A DNA stretch of 64,000 nucleotides from Kitasatospora fiedleri. GTDB taxonomy: Bacteria; Actinomycetota; Actinomycetes; Streptomycetales; Streptomycetaceae. Under the pieces are notes generated by a model. The model had not been told where the DNA came from. It worked only from the letters and a program-made list of their open reading frames with translations, and ran no database searches. Of the stretch, positions 49,823 through 58,843 are shown piece by piece. The translations under genes and the position numbers were made by a program. The DNA is taken from positions 5,022,001 to 5,086,000 of the forward strand of contig NZ_OX419519.1 of the NCBI RefSeq assembly GCF_948472415.1. Direction: 5' to 3'. Position 1 is the first letter of the stretch, and every line of letters begins with the position of its first letter.

Positions 49823-51655
49823 TCAGACCAGGCTGTCCTTCCAGGTCTGGTGGAGGGTGGCGAAGCGGCCCTCGCCGGCGATCAGGGCGGCGGGGGTGCC
49901 GTCCTCGACGACGCGGCCCTGGTCCATCACCAGGACGCGGTCGGCGATCTCGACGGTGGAGAGGCGGTGGGCGATGATCACGGCGGTGCGGCCGGCCAGG
50001 ACGGTGCGCATGGCGTGCTGGACGGCCTGTTCGCCGGGGACGTCCAGCGAGGAGGTCGCCTCGTCGAGGATGAGGACGGCGGGGTCGGCGAGCAGGGCGC
50101 GGGCGAAGGCCACGAGTTGGCGCTGGCCGGCCGAGATCCGGCCGCCGCGCTTGCGGACGTCGGTGTCGTAGCCGTCGGGCAGGGCGGCGATGAACGGGTG
50201 GGCGCCGATCGCGCGGGCCGCGGCCTCGACCTCGGCGCGGGTCGCGTCGGGCTTGCCGACGGCGATGTTCTCGGCGACCGTCCCGGAGAACAGGAAGGAC
50301 TCCTGGGTGACCATCACGACGTTGGCGCGCAGCTCGGCGGTGGAGAGCTCGCGCAGGTCGACGCCGTCGAGGGTGATCCGGCCGGCGGTGGGGTCGTAGA
50401 ACCGGGCCAGCAGCTTGGCCAGGGTGGACTTGCCCGCGCCGGTGGCGCCGACCACGGCGGTGGTCCGCCCGGCGGGCAGCACCAGGTCGAACGGGGCGAG
50501 CACCTGCTTGCCGTTGGCGTAGGCGAAGGAGGTGGCCCGGAAGGCGACCTCGCGGCCCTTGCCGCGCGTGGCGGGCAGGGCGGCGGGCGCGGCGGGCTCG
50601 GGGACGGACGGCTCGTGGGCGAGCAGGCCGGCCATCTTCTCCAGCGCGGCGGCCGCGGACTGGTAGCTGTTGAGGAACATCGCCAGCTGGTCGATCGGGT
50701 CGTAGAGCCGCCGCAGGTAGAGCACGAAGGCGGTCAGGACGCCGAGTTCGAGGCTGCCGTCGGTGACCAGGAAGGCCCCGAGGACGACCACGCCGGTGAT
50801 CCAGACGTTGGCCGTCAGCCGGGACAGGAAGACGTACCGGGCCATCTCCAGCAGGCCGTCCGCGGTGGCGGTGGCGGACTGCCGGTTGACGGTGCCGAAC
50901 GCCTTGTCGTTGGCGGCCTCGCGGCGGAACGCCTGCACCGGGCGGATGCCGTTCATGGTCTCGGTGAAGCGGACGATCAGCCCGGCGGAGACGGTGCGGG
51001 AGCGCCGGTAGACCTGCTGGGAGCGGCGCCGGAAGGACCGGATGACCAGGTACATCGGCAGGAAGGAGGCCAGCGCGGCCAGGCCGAGGCGCCAGTCGAC
51101 GACCACCAGGACGACCGTGATGTAGCCGACCGACAGGCAGACCATCAGCAGTTCCTGCAGGCCCTCGGAGAGCAGCTCGCGCAGGGTGTCCACGTCGCTG
51201 GTGGCGCGGGAGATGATCCGGCCGGAGGTGTAGCGCTCGTGGAAGTCGAGGCTGAGCCGCTGGGCGTGCCGGAAGATCCGGCCGCGCAGGTCCAGCAGGA
51301 TGTCCTGGTTGATCCGGGCGGCGACCCGGATGAACGCCCGCTGGAGCAGGGTGGCGGCCAGCGCGCAGCCCAGGTAGGAGAGGGTGACGGCGATCAGCGG
51401 GCCGGCGTCGTGGCCGCGCAGGGCGGGGATGCCGCGGTCGATGGCGTAGGCGACCAGCAGCGGACCGGACTGCAGCGCGGCCTGCTGGAGCAGCACGGCC
51501 AGCACGGCGACGGTGATCCGGCGGCGGTGCGGGGACAGCAGCGAGCCGAGCAGGGCGCGCGGGGCGCCGGGCGGGACGGGGATGTCCTGGTCGTCGGTGG
51601 CCGGGGGGAGGAGCTCGTCCTCCTCGGCGACGGGTGCGGCGACGGCGGTGGTCAT
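49823..51655 (-). CDS. ABC exporter half-transporter (catalytic Glu present)
   Basis: 610 residues: Pro/Asp/Glu N-terminal tail, six-helix exporter domain ([22 protein letters not shown] onward), then an NBD with Walker [10 protein letters not shown], signature ISAGQRQL (a change from LSGGQ), Walker [14 protein letters not shown] with the catalytic Glu, and H-loop IAHRLST. It pairs with the upstream 614-residue subunit, whose stop overlaps this ATG as ATGA. By analogy with TM287/288 and LmrCD, one ATP site is hydrolytic. The substrate is likely a drug or lipid, not determinable here. Confidence 0.9.
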   Translation of the reverse strand: MTTAVAAPVAEEDELLPPATDDQDIPVPPGAPRALLGSLLSPHRRRITVAVLAVLLQQAALQSGPLLVAYAIDRGIPALRGHDAGPLIAVTLSYLGCALAATLLQRAFIRVAARINQDILLDLRGRIFRHAQRLSLDFHERYTSGRIISRATSDVDTLRELLSEGLQELLMVCLSVGYITVVLVVVDWRLGLAALASFLPMYLVIRSFRRRSQQVYRRSRTVSAGLIVRFTETMNGIRPVQAFRREAANDKAFGTVNRQSATATADGLLEMARYVFLSRLTANVWITGVVVLGAFLVTDGSLELGVLTAFVLYLRRLYDPIDQLAMFLNSYQSAAAALEKMAGLLAHEPSVPEPAAPAALPATRGKGREVAFRATSFAYANGKQVLAPFDLVLPAGRTTAVVGATGAGKSTLAKLLARFYDPTAGRITLDGVDLRELSTAELRANVVMVTQESFLFSGTVAENIAVGKPDATRAEVEAAARAIGAHPFIAALPDGYDTDVRKRGGRISAGQRQLVAFARALLADPAVLILDEATSSLDVPGEQAVQHAMRTVLAGRTAVIIAHRLSTVEIADRVLVMDQGRVVEDGTPAALIAGEGRFATLHQTWKDSLV

Positions 51656-53496
51656 CGGGCCAGCGCCCCTTCCAGCTCGGACTCGCCGGACATCAGGGCC
51701 CGGTAGGCGGGACAGGAGCGCAGCAGCTCCTGGTGGGTGCCGACGGCGGCGATCCGGCCGTCGGCGAGCAGCGCGACCCGGTCGGCGAGCAGCACCGTGG
51801 ACGGGCGGTGCGCGACGACCAGGGCGGTGGTGCCGGCCAGCACCCGGCGCAGGGCGCGCTCGACCAGCGCCTCGGTGTGCACGTCGAGCGCGGAGAGCGG
51901 GTCGTCCAGGACCAGGAAGCGCGGTGCGCCGACCACGGCCCGGGCCAGCGCCAGGCGCTGGCGCTGGCCGCCGGACAGGCTCAGGCCCTGCTCGCCGACC
52001 TCGGTGTCCAGGCCGTCCGGGAGCCGGTCGACGAACCCGGCCTGCGCGGTGGCCAGGGCGGCGGCGACCTGCTCGGGGGTGGCGTCGGGGGCGCCCATCA
52101 GGACGTTCTCCCGGACGGTGGCGGAGAACAGGGTGGGTTCCTCGAAGGCGACGGCGAGGTCGCGGCGCAGCTCGGCGCGCGGCACGTCCCGGAGGTCGGT
52201 GCCGTCCAGGGTGATCGAGCCGGCGGTGGGCTCGTACAGCCGGGGGAGCAGCGCGGTGAGGGTGGTCTTGCCGCTGCCGGTGGCGCCGACCAGGGCGAGC
52301 GTCTCGCCGGGGCGGACGTGCAGGTCGACGCCGGCCAGCAGGTCGGGGGTGCCGGCGGGCGCGTCGGGGTAGCGGAAGCGGACGCCGGTGAAGCGGATGC
52401 CGCGGTCGTCGGACGGCGCCAGGCCGGACGGCGGGTCGGCCGGCTCCGGTTCGTCCATCACCTCGAAGTAGCGGTTGGCGGCGCTGGCGGCCTCGGCGGC
52501 GAAGCCGAGCAGCCAGCCGAGCGACTCGACCGGCCAGCGCAGGGCCAGCGCGGTGGACAGGAAGGCGACCAGGGTGCCGACCGAGAGCCGGTCGTGCGCG
52601 ACCAGGACGGCGCCGGCGGCCAGGGCGCCGCCGAGGGCGAGTTCGGGCAGGCCGACGATGACCGCCCACAGGTTGCCGAGCAGGCCGGCCTTGCGCAGCT
52701 CGGTCTCGCGCAGGGCGGCGCTGTGCCGGCGGAACTCCTCGGCCATGGTGCGGTGCCGGCCGAAGGCCTTGAGGACGCGGATGCCGAGCACCGACTCCTC
52801 GACCACGGTGGCCAGGTCCCCGTTCTGGTCCTGGGCGAGCCGGGAGGCGGCCGAGTACCCGGCCTCGAAGCGCCGGGTGAAGTACAGCAGCGGGATCGCC
52901 GGGAGCACGGTGATCAGGGCGAGCCGCCAGTCGAGGACGAACATCAGGGCGGTGCCGGTCAGGAAGACCGTGGAGTTGACGACCAGGAAGACCAGCGGGA
53001 AGGCCAGGAACAGCCGCAGCACGAACAGGTCCGAGGTGGCCCGGGAGAGCAACTGCCCCGAGGGCCAGCGGTCGTGGAAGGAGATCGGCAGCCGCTGGAG
53101 CTTGGCGAACAGCTCGCCGCGCAGCCTGGTCTCGACCCTGGCCAGCGGGCGGGCCACGATCACCCGGCGGACGCCGAACAGCACGGCCTCGGCCACGCCG
53201 AGCAGCAGCAGCAGGCCGGCCAGCGGCCACAGGGCGGACAGCTCCCGGTGGGCGACCGGGCCGTCGACGATCCGGCGCAGCACGACCGGGACGGCCAGCA
53301 CGCTGAGCGAGGCGAGCCCGGCGGCGGCCATCGAGCCGAAGATCCGCCAGCGGGCCTCGCGCGCGTAGGGCCACAGGCGCAGCAGCGAGCGCACCGCGGA
53401 CCGGGGTGCCGGTACGGGTGAACCGTGGGCGCCGCCTGTTGACGGTGCGTTCGAATCCGCGGGGGTGGGCGGAGCGGGGTTCTGGTTCTCGGCCAT
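51652..53496 (-). CDS. ABC exporter half-transporter (Walker B Asp in place of Glu)
   Basis: 614 residues from the ATG at 53496 (MAENQNPAPPTP). An N-terminal disordered tail, a six-helix exporter domain (VRSLLRLWPYAREARWRIFG onward) and an NBD are present. Walker A is GATGSGKTT and the signature LSGGQRQRLALARAV is perfect, but Walker B ends RFLVLDDPLSALD, so the catalytic Glu is Asp. It therefore contributes the signature to the active site and the non-hydrolysing ATP site to the heterodimer. The start is chosen because TACCCT lies exactly 7 nt upstream; an in-frame ATG 30 nt earlier would lie upstream of that promoter element. Confidence 0.88.
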   Translation of the reverse strand: MAENQNPAPPTPADSNAPSTGGAHGSPVPAPRSAVRSLLRLWPYAREARWRIFGSMAAAGLASLSVLAVPVVLRRIVDGPVAHRELSALWPLAGLLLLLGVAEAVLFGVRRVIVARPLARVETRLRGELFAKLQRLPISFHDRWPSGQLLSRATSDLFVLRLFLAFPLVFLVVNSTVFLTGTALMFVLDWRLALITVLPAIPLLYFTRRFEAGYSAASRLAQDQNGDLATVVEESVLGIRVLKAFGRHRTMAEEFRRHSAALRETELRKAGLLGNLWAVIVGLPELALGGALAAGAVLVAHDRLSVGTLVAFLSTALALRWPVESLGWLLGFAAEAASAANRYFEVMDEPEPADPPSGLAPSDDRGIRFTGVRFRYPDAPAGTPDLLAGVDLHVRPGETLALVGATGSGKTTLTALLPRLYEPTAGSITLDGTDLRDVPRAELRRDLAVAFEEPTLFSATVRENVLMGAPDATPEQVAAALATAQAGFVDRLPDGLDTEVGEQGLSLSGGQRQRLALARAVVGAPRFLVLDDPLSALDVHTEALVERALRRVLAGTTALVVAHRPSTVLLADRVALLADGRIAAVGTHQELLRSCPAYRALMSGESELEGALAR

Positions 53497-53503
53497 CGCC
53501 GAG

Positions 53504-53509
53504 AGGGTA
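53504..53509 (-). promoter_or_regulatory. -10 element of second ABC operon
   Basis: TACCCT on the minus strand, 7 nt from the ATG at 53496. It decides the start codon. Confidence 0.45.
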
Positions 53510-53588
53510 GGCCGTTCCGCCGACATTTCTCATCCGGTTTTTTGCCCCTGTCGGTGAGAACCGGCCAGGCCGCAGGGGCCCCGCGCGG

Positions 53589-55790
53589 TCAGCCGGCCGT
53601 CAGCAGTACCGCCGAACGGCCCGTCAGCAGCACCTCCGCCACCGGCACGGCGTCCGGCGGGCCGGCCAGCGCGGTGTCCAGCAGCGGGACGTGCGGGGCG
53701 GGCAGGGTGAAGCGCCGCGGCTCGGGGGCGGCGTTCAGCAGCAGCAGGAAGTCGGCGTCCCGCACCTCCCGGCCCCGCTGGTCGCGCTCGGAGATCGCGC
53801 TGCCGGACAGCCGCATCGCCAGCGCCTGCCCCGGCGAGAACCAGTCCGCGTCGGTCATCTCGGTGCCCGCCGGGGTCAGCCAGGTGAGGTCCCGCTGCCC
53901 GTCCGGCCCGGCCGGGCGGCCGGAGAAGAACGCCCGCTGCCGCAGCACCGGGTGCGCCCGGCGCAGGTGCACCAGCCTGGCGGTCAGCTCGGCCAGCGAG
54001 CGCCAGTCCGGGTCGTCCAGCAGCGACCAGTCCACCCAGCCGGTCTCGTTGTCCTGGCAGTACGCGTTGTTGTTGCCGCCCTGGGTGCGGCCCATCTCGT
54101 CGCCCGCGGTGATCATCGGCACCCCGCTGGAGAGCAGCAGCGTGGTCAGCAGGTTGCGCAGCTGGCGCACCCGCAGCGAGCGGACCGCCGGGTCGTCGCT
54201 CTCGCCCTCCGCGCCGTGGTTCCAGGACCGGTTGTCGTCGGTACCGTCCCGGTTGTCCTCGCCGTTGGCCCCGTTGTGCTTGCGGTCGTAGCTGACGAGG
54301 TCGCGCAGGGTGAAGCCGTCGTGCGCGGTGACGAAGTTGACCGAGGCGTACGGGCGGCGGCCGCCGCGCTGGTACAGGTCGGAGGAGCCGGAGAGCCGGG
54401 TGGCCAGCTCCCGGACGTCCGGCCGGGCGCCGCGCCAGAAGTCCCGGACGGTGTCCCGGTAGTGGTCGTTCCACTCGCCCCACAGCGGCGGGAAGCCGCC
54501 CACCTGGTAGCCGCCCGGGCCGACGTCCCACGGCTCGGCGATCAGCTTCACCCGGCTGAGCAGCGGGTCCTGGGAGACCGCGGCGAGGAACGGATGCTCC
54601 ATCTCCACGCCGTCCGCGCCGCGGGCCAGCGCCGCCGCCAGGTCGAACCGGAAGCCGTCCACGCCCATCTCGGCGACCCAGTACCGCAGCGAGTCGGTGA
54701 TCAGCCGGATCACCTGCGGGCGCCGGGTGTCCAGCGTGTTGCCGCAGCCGGTGTAGTCCGCGTAGCCGCGGCGGGAGCGGTCCGGCCGGTAGTAGCCGGT
54801 GTTGTCGATGCCGCGGAAGGAGAGCGCCGGGCCCATCACGCCCTGCTCGGCGGTGTGGTTGTAGACCACGTCGAGGATCACCTCGATGCCCGCGGCGTGC
54901 AGCGCCCGCACCATCCGCTTGAACTCGCCGACCTGCTGGCCCCGGCTGCCGCTCGCCGCGTAGCCCGCGTGCGGGGCGAAGTAGCCGAGCGTGTTGTAGC
55001 CCCAGTAGTTGACCAGCCCGCGGGCCTGCAGGTGGTCCTCGCTGACGTGGTGGTGCACCGGCAGCAGCTCCACCGCCGTCACCCCCAGCCCGGTCAGGTG
55101 GGCGACCGCCGCCGGGTGCGCCAGCCCCGCGTAGGTGCCGCGCAGCTCGGGCGGCACCTCCGGGTGGCGCATGGTGAAGCCGCGCACGTGCAGCTCGTAC
55201 AGCACCGTCTCGGCCCAGGGCGTCTTCGGCCGCTGGTCGTCGTACCAGTCGTCGGCGTCGTCCACCACCACGGCCTTGGGCACGTACGGCGCGGAGTCCC
55301 GGTCGTCCCGGACGGTGTCCGCCACGTCCCGCTCGGGCCAGTTGCGGACGGCCGCGCAGGTCGCGTCGTGGGCCGTGTAGGCGCCGTCGATCGCCCGGGC
55401 GTACGGGTCGAGCAGCAGCTTGGCGGGATTGTGCCGGGCGCCGGTCCACGGGTCCCACCGGCCGTGCACCCGGAAGCCGTAGCGGGTGCCGGGCAGCACG
55501 CCCGGCAGGTAGCCGTGCCAGGTCTGGTACGTCTGCTCGGTCAGCCGGTGCCGGCTCTCCCGGCCGCGCTCGTCGAACAGGCACAGGTCGACCGCCTCGG
55601 CCTGCGGGGCCCAGAGCGCGAAGTTGGTGCCCCGGCCGCCCTCCGGGTCGGTGCGGAACCGGGCGCCCAGCGGCTGCCAGCTGCCCGGCCACGGCGGTGC
55701 GGCGTCCGGCCGGGGAGCCGCGCCGTTCCACCGGGCGGCCGACCGCGTCTGACGGGCCGTGCCCGCACCCAGCTCCTGCCACGCCGTCAT
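53589..55790 (-). CDS. glgX: Glycogen debranching enzyme GlgX (isoamylase type)
   Basis: Hydrolyses alpha-1,6 branch points of glycogen-like glucan. 733 residues: CBM48 N-terminal domain (PLGARFRTDPEGGRGTNFALWAPQA), a GH13 barrel with GYNTLGYFAP, nucleophile Asp in GVDGFRFDLAAALARG, acid Glu in LIAEPWDVGPGGYQVGGFP and third Asp in FVTAHDGFTLRDLVSY, then a C-terminal beta domain. The start ATG (MTAWQELGAG) follows GGGAGG by 6 nt; upstream in-frame ATGs lack a site. It is away from the glgE group but completes glucan turnover with GlgP. Confidence 0.94.
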   Translation of the reverse strand: MTAWQELGAGTARQTRSAARWNGAAPRPDAAPPWPGSWQPLGARFRTDPEGGRGTNFALWAPQAEAVDLCLFDERGRESRHRLTEQTYQTWHGYLPGVLPGTRYGFRVHGRWDPWTGARHNPAKLLLDPYARAIDGAYTAHDATCAAVRNWPERDVADTVRDDRDSAPYVPKAVVVDDADDWYDDQRPKTPWAETVLYELHVRGFTMRHPEVPPELRGTYAGLAHPAAVAHLTGLGVTAVELLPVHHHVSEDHLQARGLVNYWGYNTLGYFAPHAGYAASGSRGQQVGEFKRMVRALHAAGIEVILDVVYNHTAEQGVMGPALSFRGIDNTGYYRPDRSRRGYADYTGCGNTLDTRRPQVIRLITDSLRYWVAEMGVDGFRFDLAAALARGADGVEMEHPFLAAVSQDPLLSRVKLIAEPWDVGPGGYQVGGFPPLWGEWNDHYRDTVRDFWRGARPDVRELATRLSGSSDLYQRGGRRPYASVNFVTAHDGFTLRDLVSYDRKHNGANGEDNRDGTDDNRSWNHGAEGESDDPAVRSLRVRQLRNLLTTLLLSSGVPMITAGDEMGRTQGGNNNAYCQDNETGWVDWSLLDDPDWRSLAELTARLVHLRRAHPVLRQRAFFSGRPAGPDGQRDLTWLTPAGTEMTDADWFSPGQALAMRLSGSAISERDQRGREVRDADFLLLLNAAPEPRRFTLPAPHVPLLDTALAGPPDAVPVAEVLLTGRSAVLLTAG

Positions 55791-55989
55791 GGCGACCCTC
55801 CCAGCCATCCGGGGGCCCGTCCCCGTTCTTCCGGTTGTTCCCTGTCCGACGGCCCTCGTCACCCCGGGTCGAGCGGAGTGACGCGCCGTGATCGATCATG
55901 TGCCCAGCGGAGCCGGGTGCGGAAACCATCCGGTCGTGTCCGCGGGGCGGAACCGCCCATCGGGTCCGGTATCGGGTGGTATGGGGTGG

Positions 55990-56022
55990 TGTCGGACGAA
56001 TGTCGGACGAGTGTCGGACGAA
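55990..56022 (+). repeat. 11-bp tandem triplet before the first L,D-transpeptidase
   Basis: TGTCGGACGAA, TGTCGGACGAG and TGTCGGACGAA are head to tail at 55990-56000, 56001-56011 and 56012-56022, ending 13 bp before the ATG. An 11-bp period places each copy on the same helix face. Confidence 0.7.
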
Positions 56023-56035
56023 TGCGGAGGACGGC

Positions 56036-57244
56036 ATGCGCGCCGCGGTACGGCTCTGGACCCGGCGGGCGGCGGCGCTCGCCCTGGTGCTGCTGACCGG
56101 CTGCTCCGGCGGCGGCGACGGCGGCGACCGGCCGCCGGGCGACGCGGCCGCCCCGCCGCCGGCCTCCCGGGCCCGGCTCGCGGTGCGGCCCGCCGACGGT
56201 GCGCGGGACGTCCCGGCCGACGGCCCGGTGCGGGTCGAGGTCGACGGCGGCCGGCTGCTGACCGTCCGGCTCGCCGACGACCGGGGCGCCGCCGTCCCCG
56301 GCACCCTCACCGCCGACGGCACCCGCTGGACGGCCGACCGCCGGCTGGCCACCGCCACCGGGTACACCCTGGACGCGGTCGCCGAGGACGCGGACGGCCT
56401 GCGCGCCGCCCGGCACGCGGCCTTCGCCACCGCCGCCCCCGCGCACACCTTCGTCGGCTCCTTCACCCCCGAGGACGGCTCCACCGTCGGCGTCGGCATG
56501 CCGGTCTCGCTGCGCTTCTCGCACCCGATCGCGGACCGCGCCGCGGTGGAGCGGGCCGTCGCGGTGGTCTCCGACCCGCCGCTGGAGATCGCCCCGCACT
56601 GGTTCGGCGACCGGCGGCTGGACTTCCGCCCCGCCGCGTACTGGCCGGCCGGCACCCGGGTCACCCTGCGGCTGCGGCTCAGGGACGTCGAGGGCGCGCC
56701 CGGCTACCTCGGCACCCAGGACGAGGACGTGCACTTCACCGTCGGCCGCGCGCTGGTGGCCGCCGTCGACCTGGACGCGCACACCATGACGGTCCGCCGG
56801 GACGGCGAGGTGCTGCGGGTGCTGCCGGTCAGCGGCGGCAGCCCCGAGCACCCCACCTACCTGGGCACCATGGTGGTCTCCGAGCGCCACGAGGCGATCA
56901 GGATGGACTCGCGGACCGTCGGCCTCGGCGACGCGTACGACATCGCGGACGTCCCGCACGCGCTGCGGCTGACCGCCTCCGGCACCTTCGTGCACGGCAA
57001 CTACTGGAGCGCCCCGGCGGTCTTCGGCGCCGCCAACACCAGCCACGGCTGCATCGGCCTGCCCGACGCCAGGGGCGGCTCCGCCGACTCCCCGGCCGGC
57101 TGGCTCTACGCGCACACCCGCACCGGCGACGTGGTGGAGGTGCGCGGCTCCCGCGGCGAGCGGGTCGCCCCCGACAACGGCCTCTCCGACTGGAACCTGG
57201 ACTGGCGGCAGTGGACGGCGGGCAGCGCGCCCGGCGTTCACTGA
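56036..57244 (+). CDS. Lipoprotein L,D-transpeptidase (first of three)
   Basis: Forms 3-3 or lipoprotein-type crosslinks in peptidoglycan with a Cys nucleophile (YkuD family). 402 residues. Lipobox LLTGC with Cys23, a Gly/Pro linker, an Ig-like domain (ARLAVRPADGARDVPADGPVRVEV region), a second beta domain, then the YkuD domain with VHGNYWSAP and SHGCIGL (Cys339 nucleophile). The C-terminus ends in a WNLDWRQW tail. The ATG follows GCGGAGG. It is preceded by an 11-bp tandem repeat and followed by two paralogues in the same direction. Confidence 0.92.
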   Translation: MRAAVRLWTRRAAALALVLLTGCSGGGDGGDRPPGDAAAPPPASRARLAVRPADGARDVPADGPVRVEVDGGRLLTVRLADDRGAAVPGTLTADGTRWTADRRLATATGYTLDAVAEDADGLRAARHAAFATAAPAHTFVGSFTPEDGSTVGVGMPVSLRFSHPIADRAAVERAVAVVSDPPLEIAPHWFGDRRLDFRPAAYWPAGTRVTLRLRLRDVEGAPGYLGTQDEDVHFTVGRALVAAVDLDAHTMTVRRDGEVLRVLPVSGGSPEHPTYLGTMVVSERHEAIRMDSRTVGLGDAYDIADVPHALRLTASGTFVHGNYWSAPAVFGAANTSHGCIGLPDARGGSADSPAGWLYAHTRTGDVVEVRGSRGERVAPDNGLSDWNLDWRQWTAGSAPGVH

Positions 57245-57410
57245 ACGGGCACCCGGCTCCCGCCGAAGATTCACCCGGCCGGGCCGGTTATCCTGGCCGC
57301 GCGCGACCGGAGTCGAACGGCGCGGCCACCGGATCGCGGTCGGCCCGGTGCAACCGATCCCGGGCACGGGCACGTGTACGCGATGGGAACACCGGGAGGG
57401 GAGCAGCGCA

Positions 57411-58661
57411 GTGGAGACGGTTCACAGGACCTGGGCCGTGGCGGGACGCGGACGCCGGGCCAGGCGGGGGGCGGCGGCCCTGCTGGTGGGCGGCGTACTG
57501 CTGCTCGGCACGGCCTGCAACGGCGACGGCGGCGGGTCGACGGACGCCAAGGGCACGGCGGGCGGCGGGAGTTCGTCCTCCTCCACGTCCGACACCACCC
57601 CGAAGGTCTCGACCGCGCAGCTGACCGTCACCCCGGCCAACGGGGCCACCGACGTGCAGCCGAAGGACGGCCTCCAGGTGGCGGTGGCGAGCGGGAAGCT
57701 CACCACCGTCGAGGTCACCGACAAGAACGGCAAGGCGGTGGACGGCAAGATCTCCGACGACGGCCTGAGCTGGAAGCCCGCCGGCCAGCTGGCCGTCGGC
57801 ACCACCTACACGGTCGCCGCGCAGGCGGTGGACGCGGCCGGGCTGGTGGCCGCCTCGACCACCAGCTTCACCACGCTGACCCCGGCGAAGACCGCCTCGA
57901 CCAACGACAACATCGCCGACAACGGCACCTACGGCGTCGGCATGATCGTCTCGGTCAGCTTCGGCAAGCCGATCAAGAACAAGGACGCGGTGCTGGCGGG
58001 CATCACCGTCACCGGCTCCGACGGCACGGTGGCCAAGGGCCACTGGTTCACCAGCCAGCGGCTGGACTTCCGGCCGGAGCAGTTCTGGAAGCCGGGCACC
58101 AAGGTGACGGTCAAGTACCGGCTGAAGAACGTCGAGGTGGCGCCCGGCGTGTACGGCGACATCGACAAGGACGAGCCATTCACCATCGGCCGCTACCAGG
58201 TCTCCACGGTCGACGCGGCGGCCCACACCATGACGGTGGACCACGGCGGCGGCAAGACCGAGAGCATCCCGATCACGGCCGGCAACGACCAGAACGCGTC
58301 CTGGAACGGCACCATGGTGATCTCCTCCAAGGAGAAGGTCACCCGGATGAACTCGGCGACCGTCTCCAACGTCAAGGGCGACGAGTACGACGTCCCGGAC
58401 GTGCCGCACGCGATGCGCCTGACCAGCACCGGCACCTACGTGCACGGCAACTACTGGAGCAGCGCCTTCGGCAAGTCCAACGCCAGCCACGGCTGCGTCG
58501 GCATGGCCGACGTCAAGGGCGGCGGCGACAGCACGGCGGCGGGCAAGTTCTTCAACTCCTCGATCATCGGGGACGTGGTGCGGATCAAGAACTCCAAGGG
58601 CCAGACCGTCGCCGGCGACAACGGCTGGAGCGGCTGGACCCTCCCGTGGAGCAAGTGGTAG
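57411..58661 (+). CDS. Lipoprotein L,D-transpeptidase (second of three)
   Basis: 416 residues with the same layout as its neighbours: twin basic N-terminus, lipobox GTAC with Cys36, Gly/Ser/Thr-rich linker, Ig-like domain beginning AQLTVTPANGATDVQPKDG, and a YkuD domain with YVHGNYWSS and SHGCVGM (Cys362 nucleophile). It shares long blocks with the third copy, such as DNGTYGVGMIVSV and APGVYGDIDKDEPFTIGR. The GTG start (METVHRTWAVAGRG) follows GGGAGGGG. A perfect 10-bp hairpin 36 nt after the stop probably ends this message. Localised on the outer face of the membrane. Confidence 0.92.
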   Translation: METVHRTWAVAGRGRRARRGAAALLVGGVLLLGTACNGDGGGSTDAKGTAGGGSSSSSTSDTTPKVSTAQLTVTPANGATDVQPKDGLQVAVASGKLTTVEVTDKNGKAVDGKISDDGLSWKPAGQLAVGTTYTVAAQAVDAAGLVAASTTSFTTLTPAKTASTNDNIADNGTYGVGMIVSVSFGKPIKNKDAVLAGITVTGSDGTVAKGHWFTSQRLDFRPEQFWKPGTKVTVKYRLKNVEVAPGVYGDIDKDEPFTIGRYQVSTVDAAAHTMTVDHGGGKTESIPITAGNDQNASWNGTMVISSKEKVTRMNSATVSNVKGDEYDVPDVPHAMRLTSTGTYVHGNYWSSAFGKSNASHGCVGMADVKGGGDSTAAGKFFNSSIIGDVVRIKNSKGQTVAGDNGWSGWTLPWSKW

Positions 58662-58696
58662 CCGACCGCCCGCAGGCCCGCCCGCACGCCCGCTCG

Positions 58697-58730
58697 CACG
58701 GCCCGGTGGTCACCCGACCGCCGGGCCGTG
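58697..58730 (+). terminator. Hairpin between second and third L,D-transpeptidase genes
   Basis: CACGGCCCGG (58697-58706) pairs perfectly with CCGGGCCGTG (58721-58730). The third gene therefore probably has its own promoter. Confidence 0.55.
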
Positions 58731-58843
58731 GTCCGTTCGTGACCGGACCGGGACACTCGGGTCGCAACGTTTCCGGTCCCCGATCCGTCATATCAAGCGA
58801 AAGTCCTGTCAGCGGACAGGCGGGTGACTGGGGAGAGCGGAAC

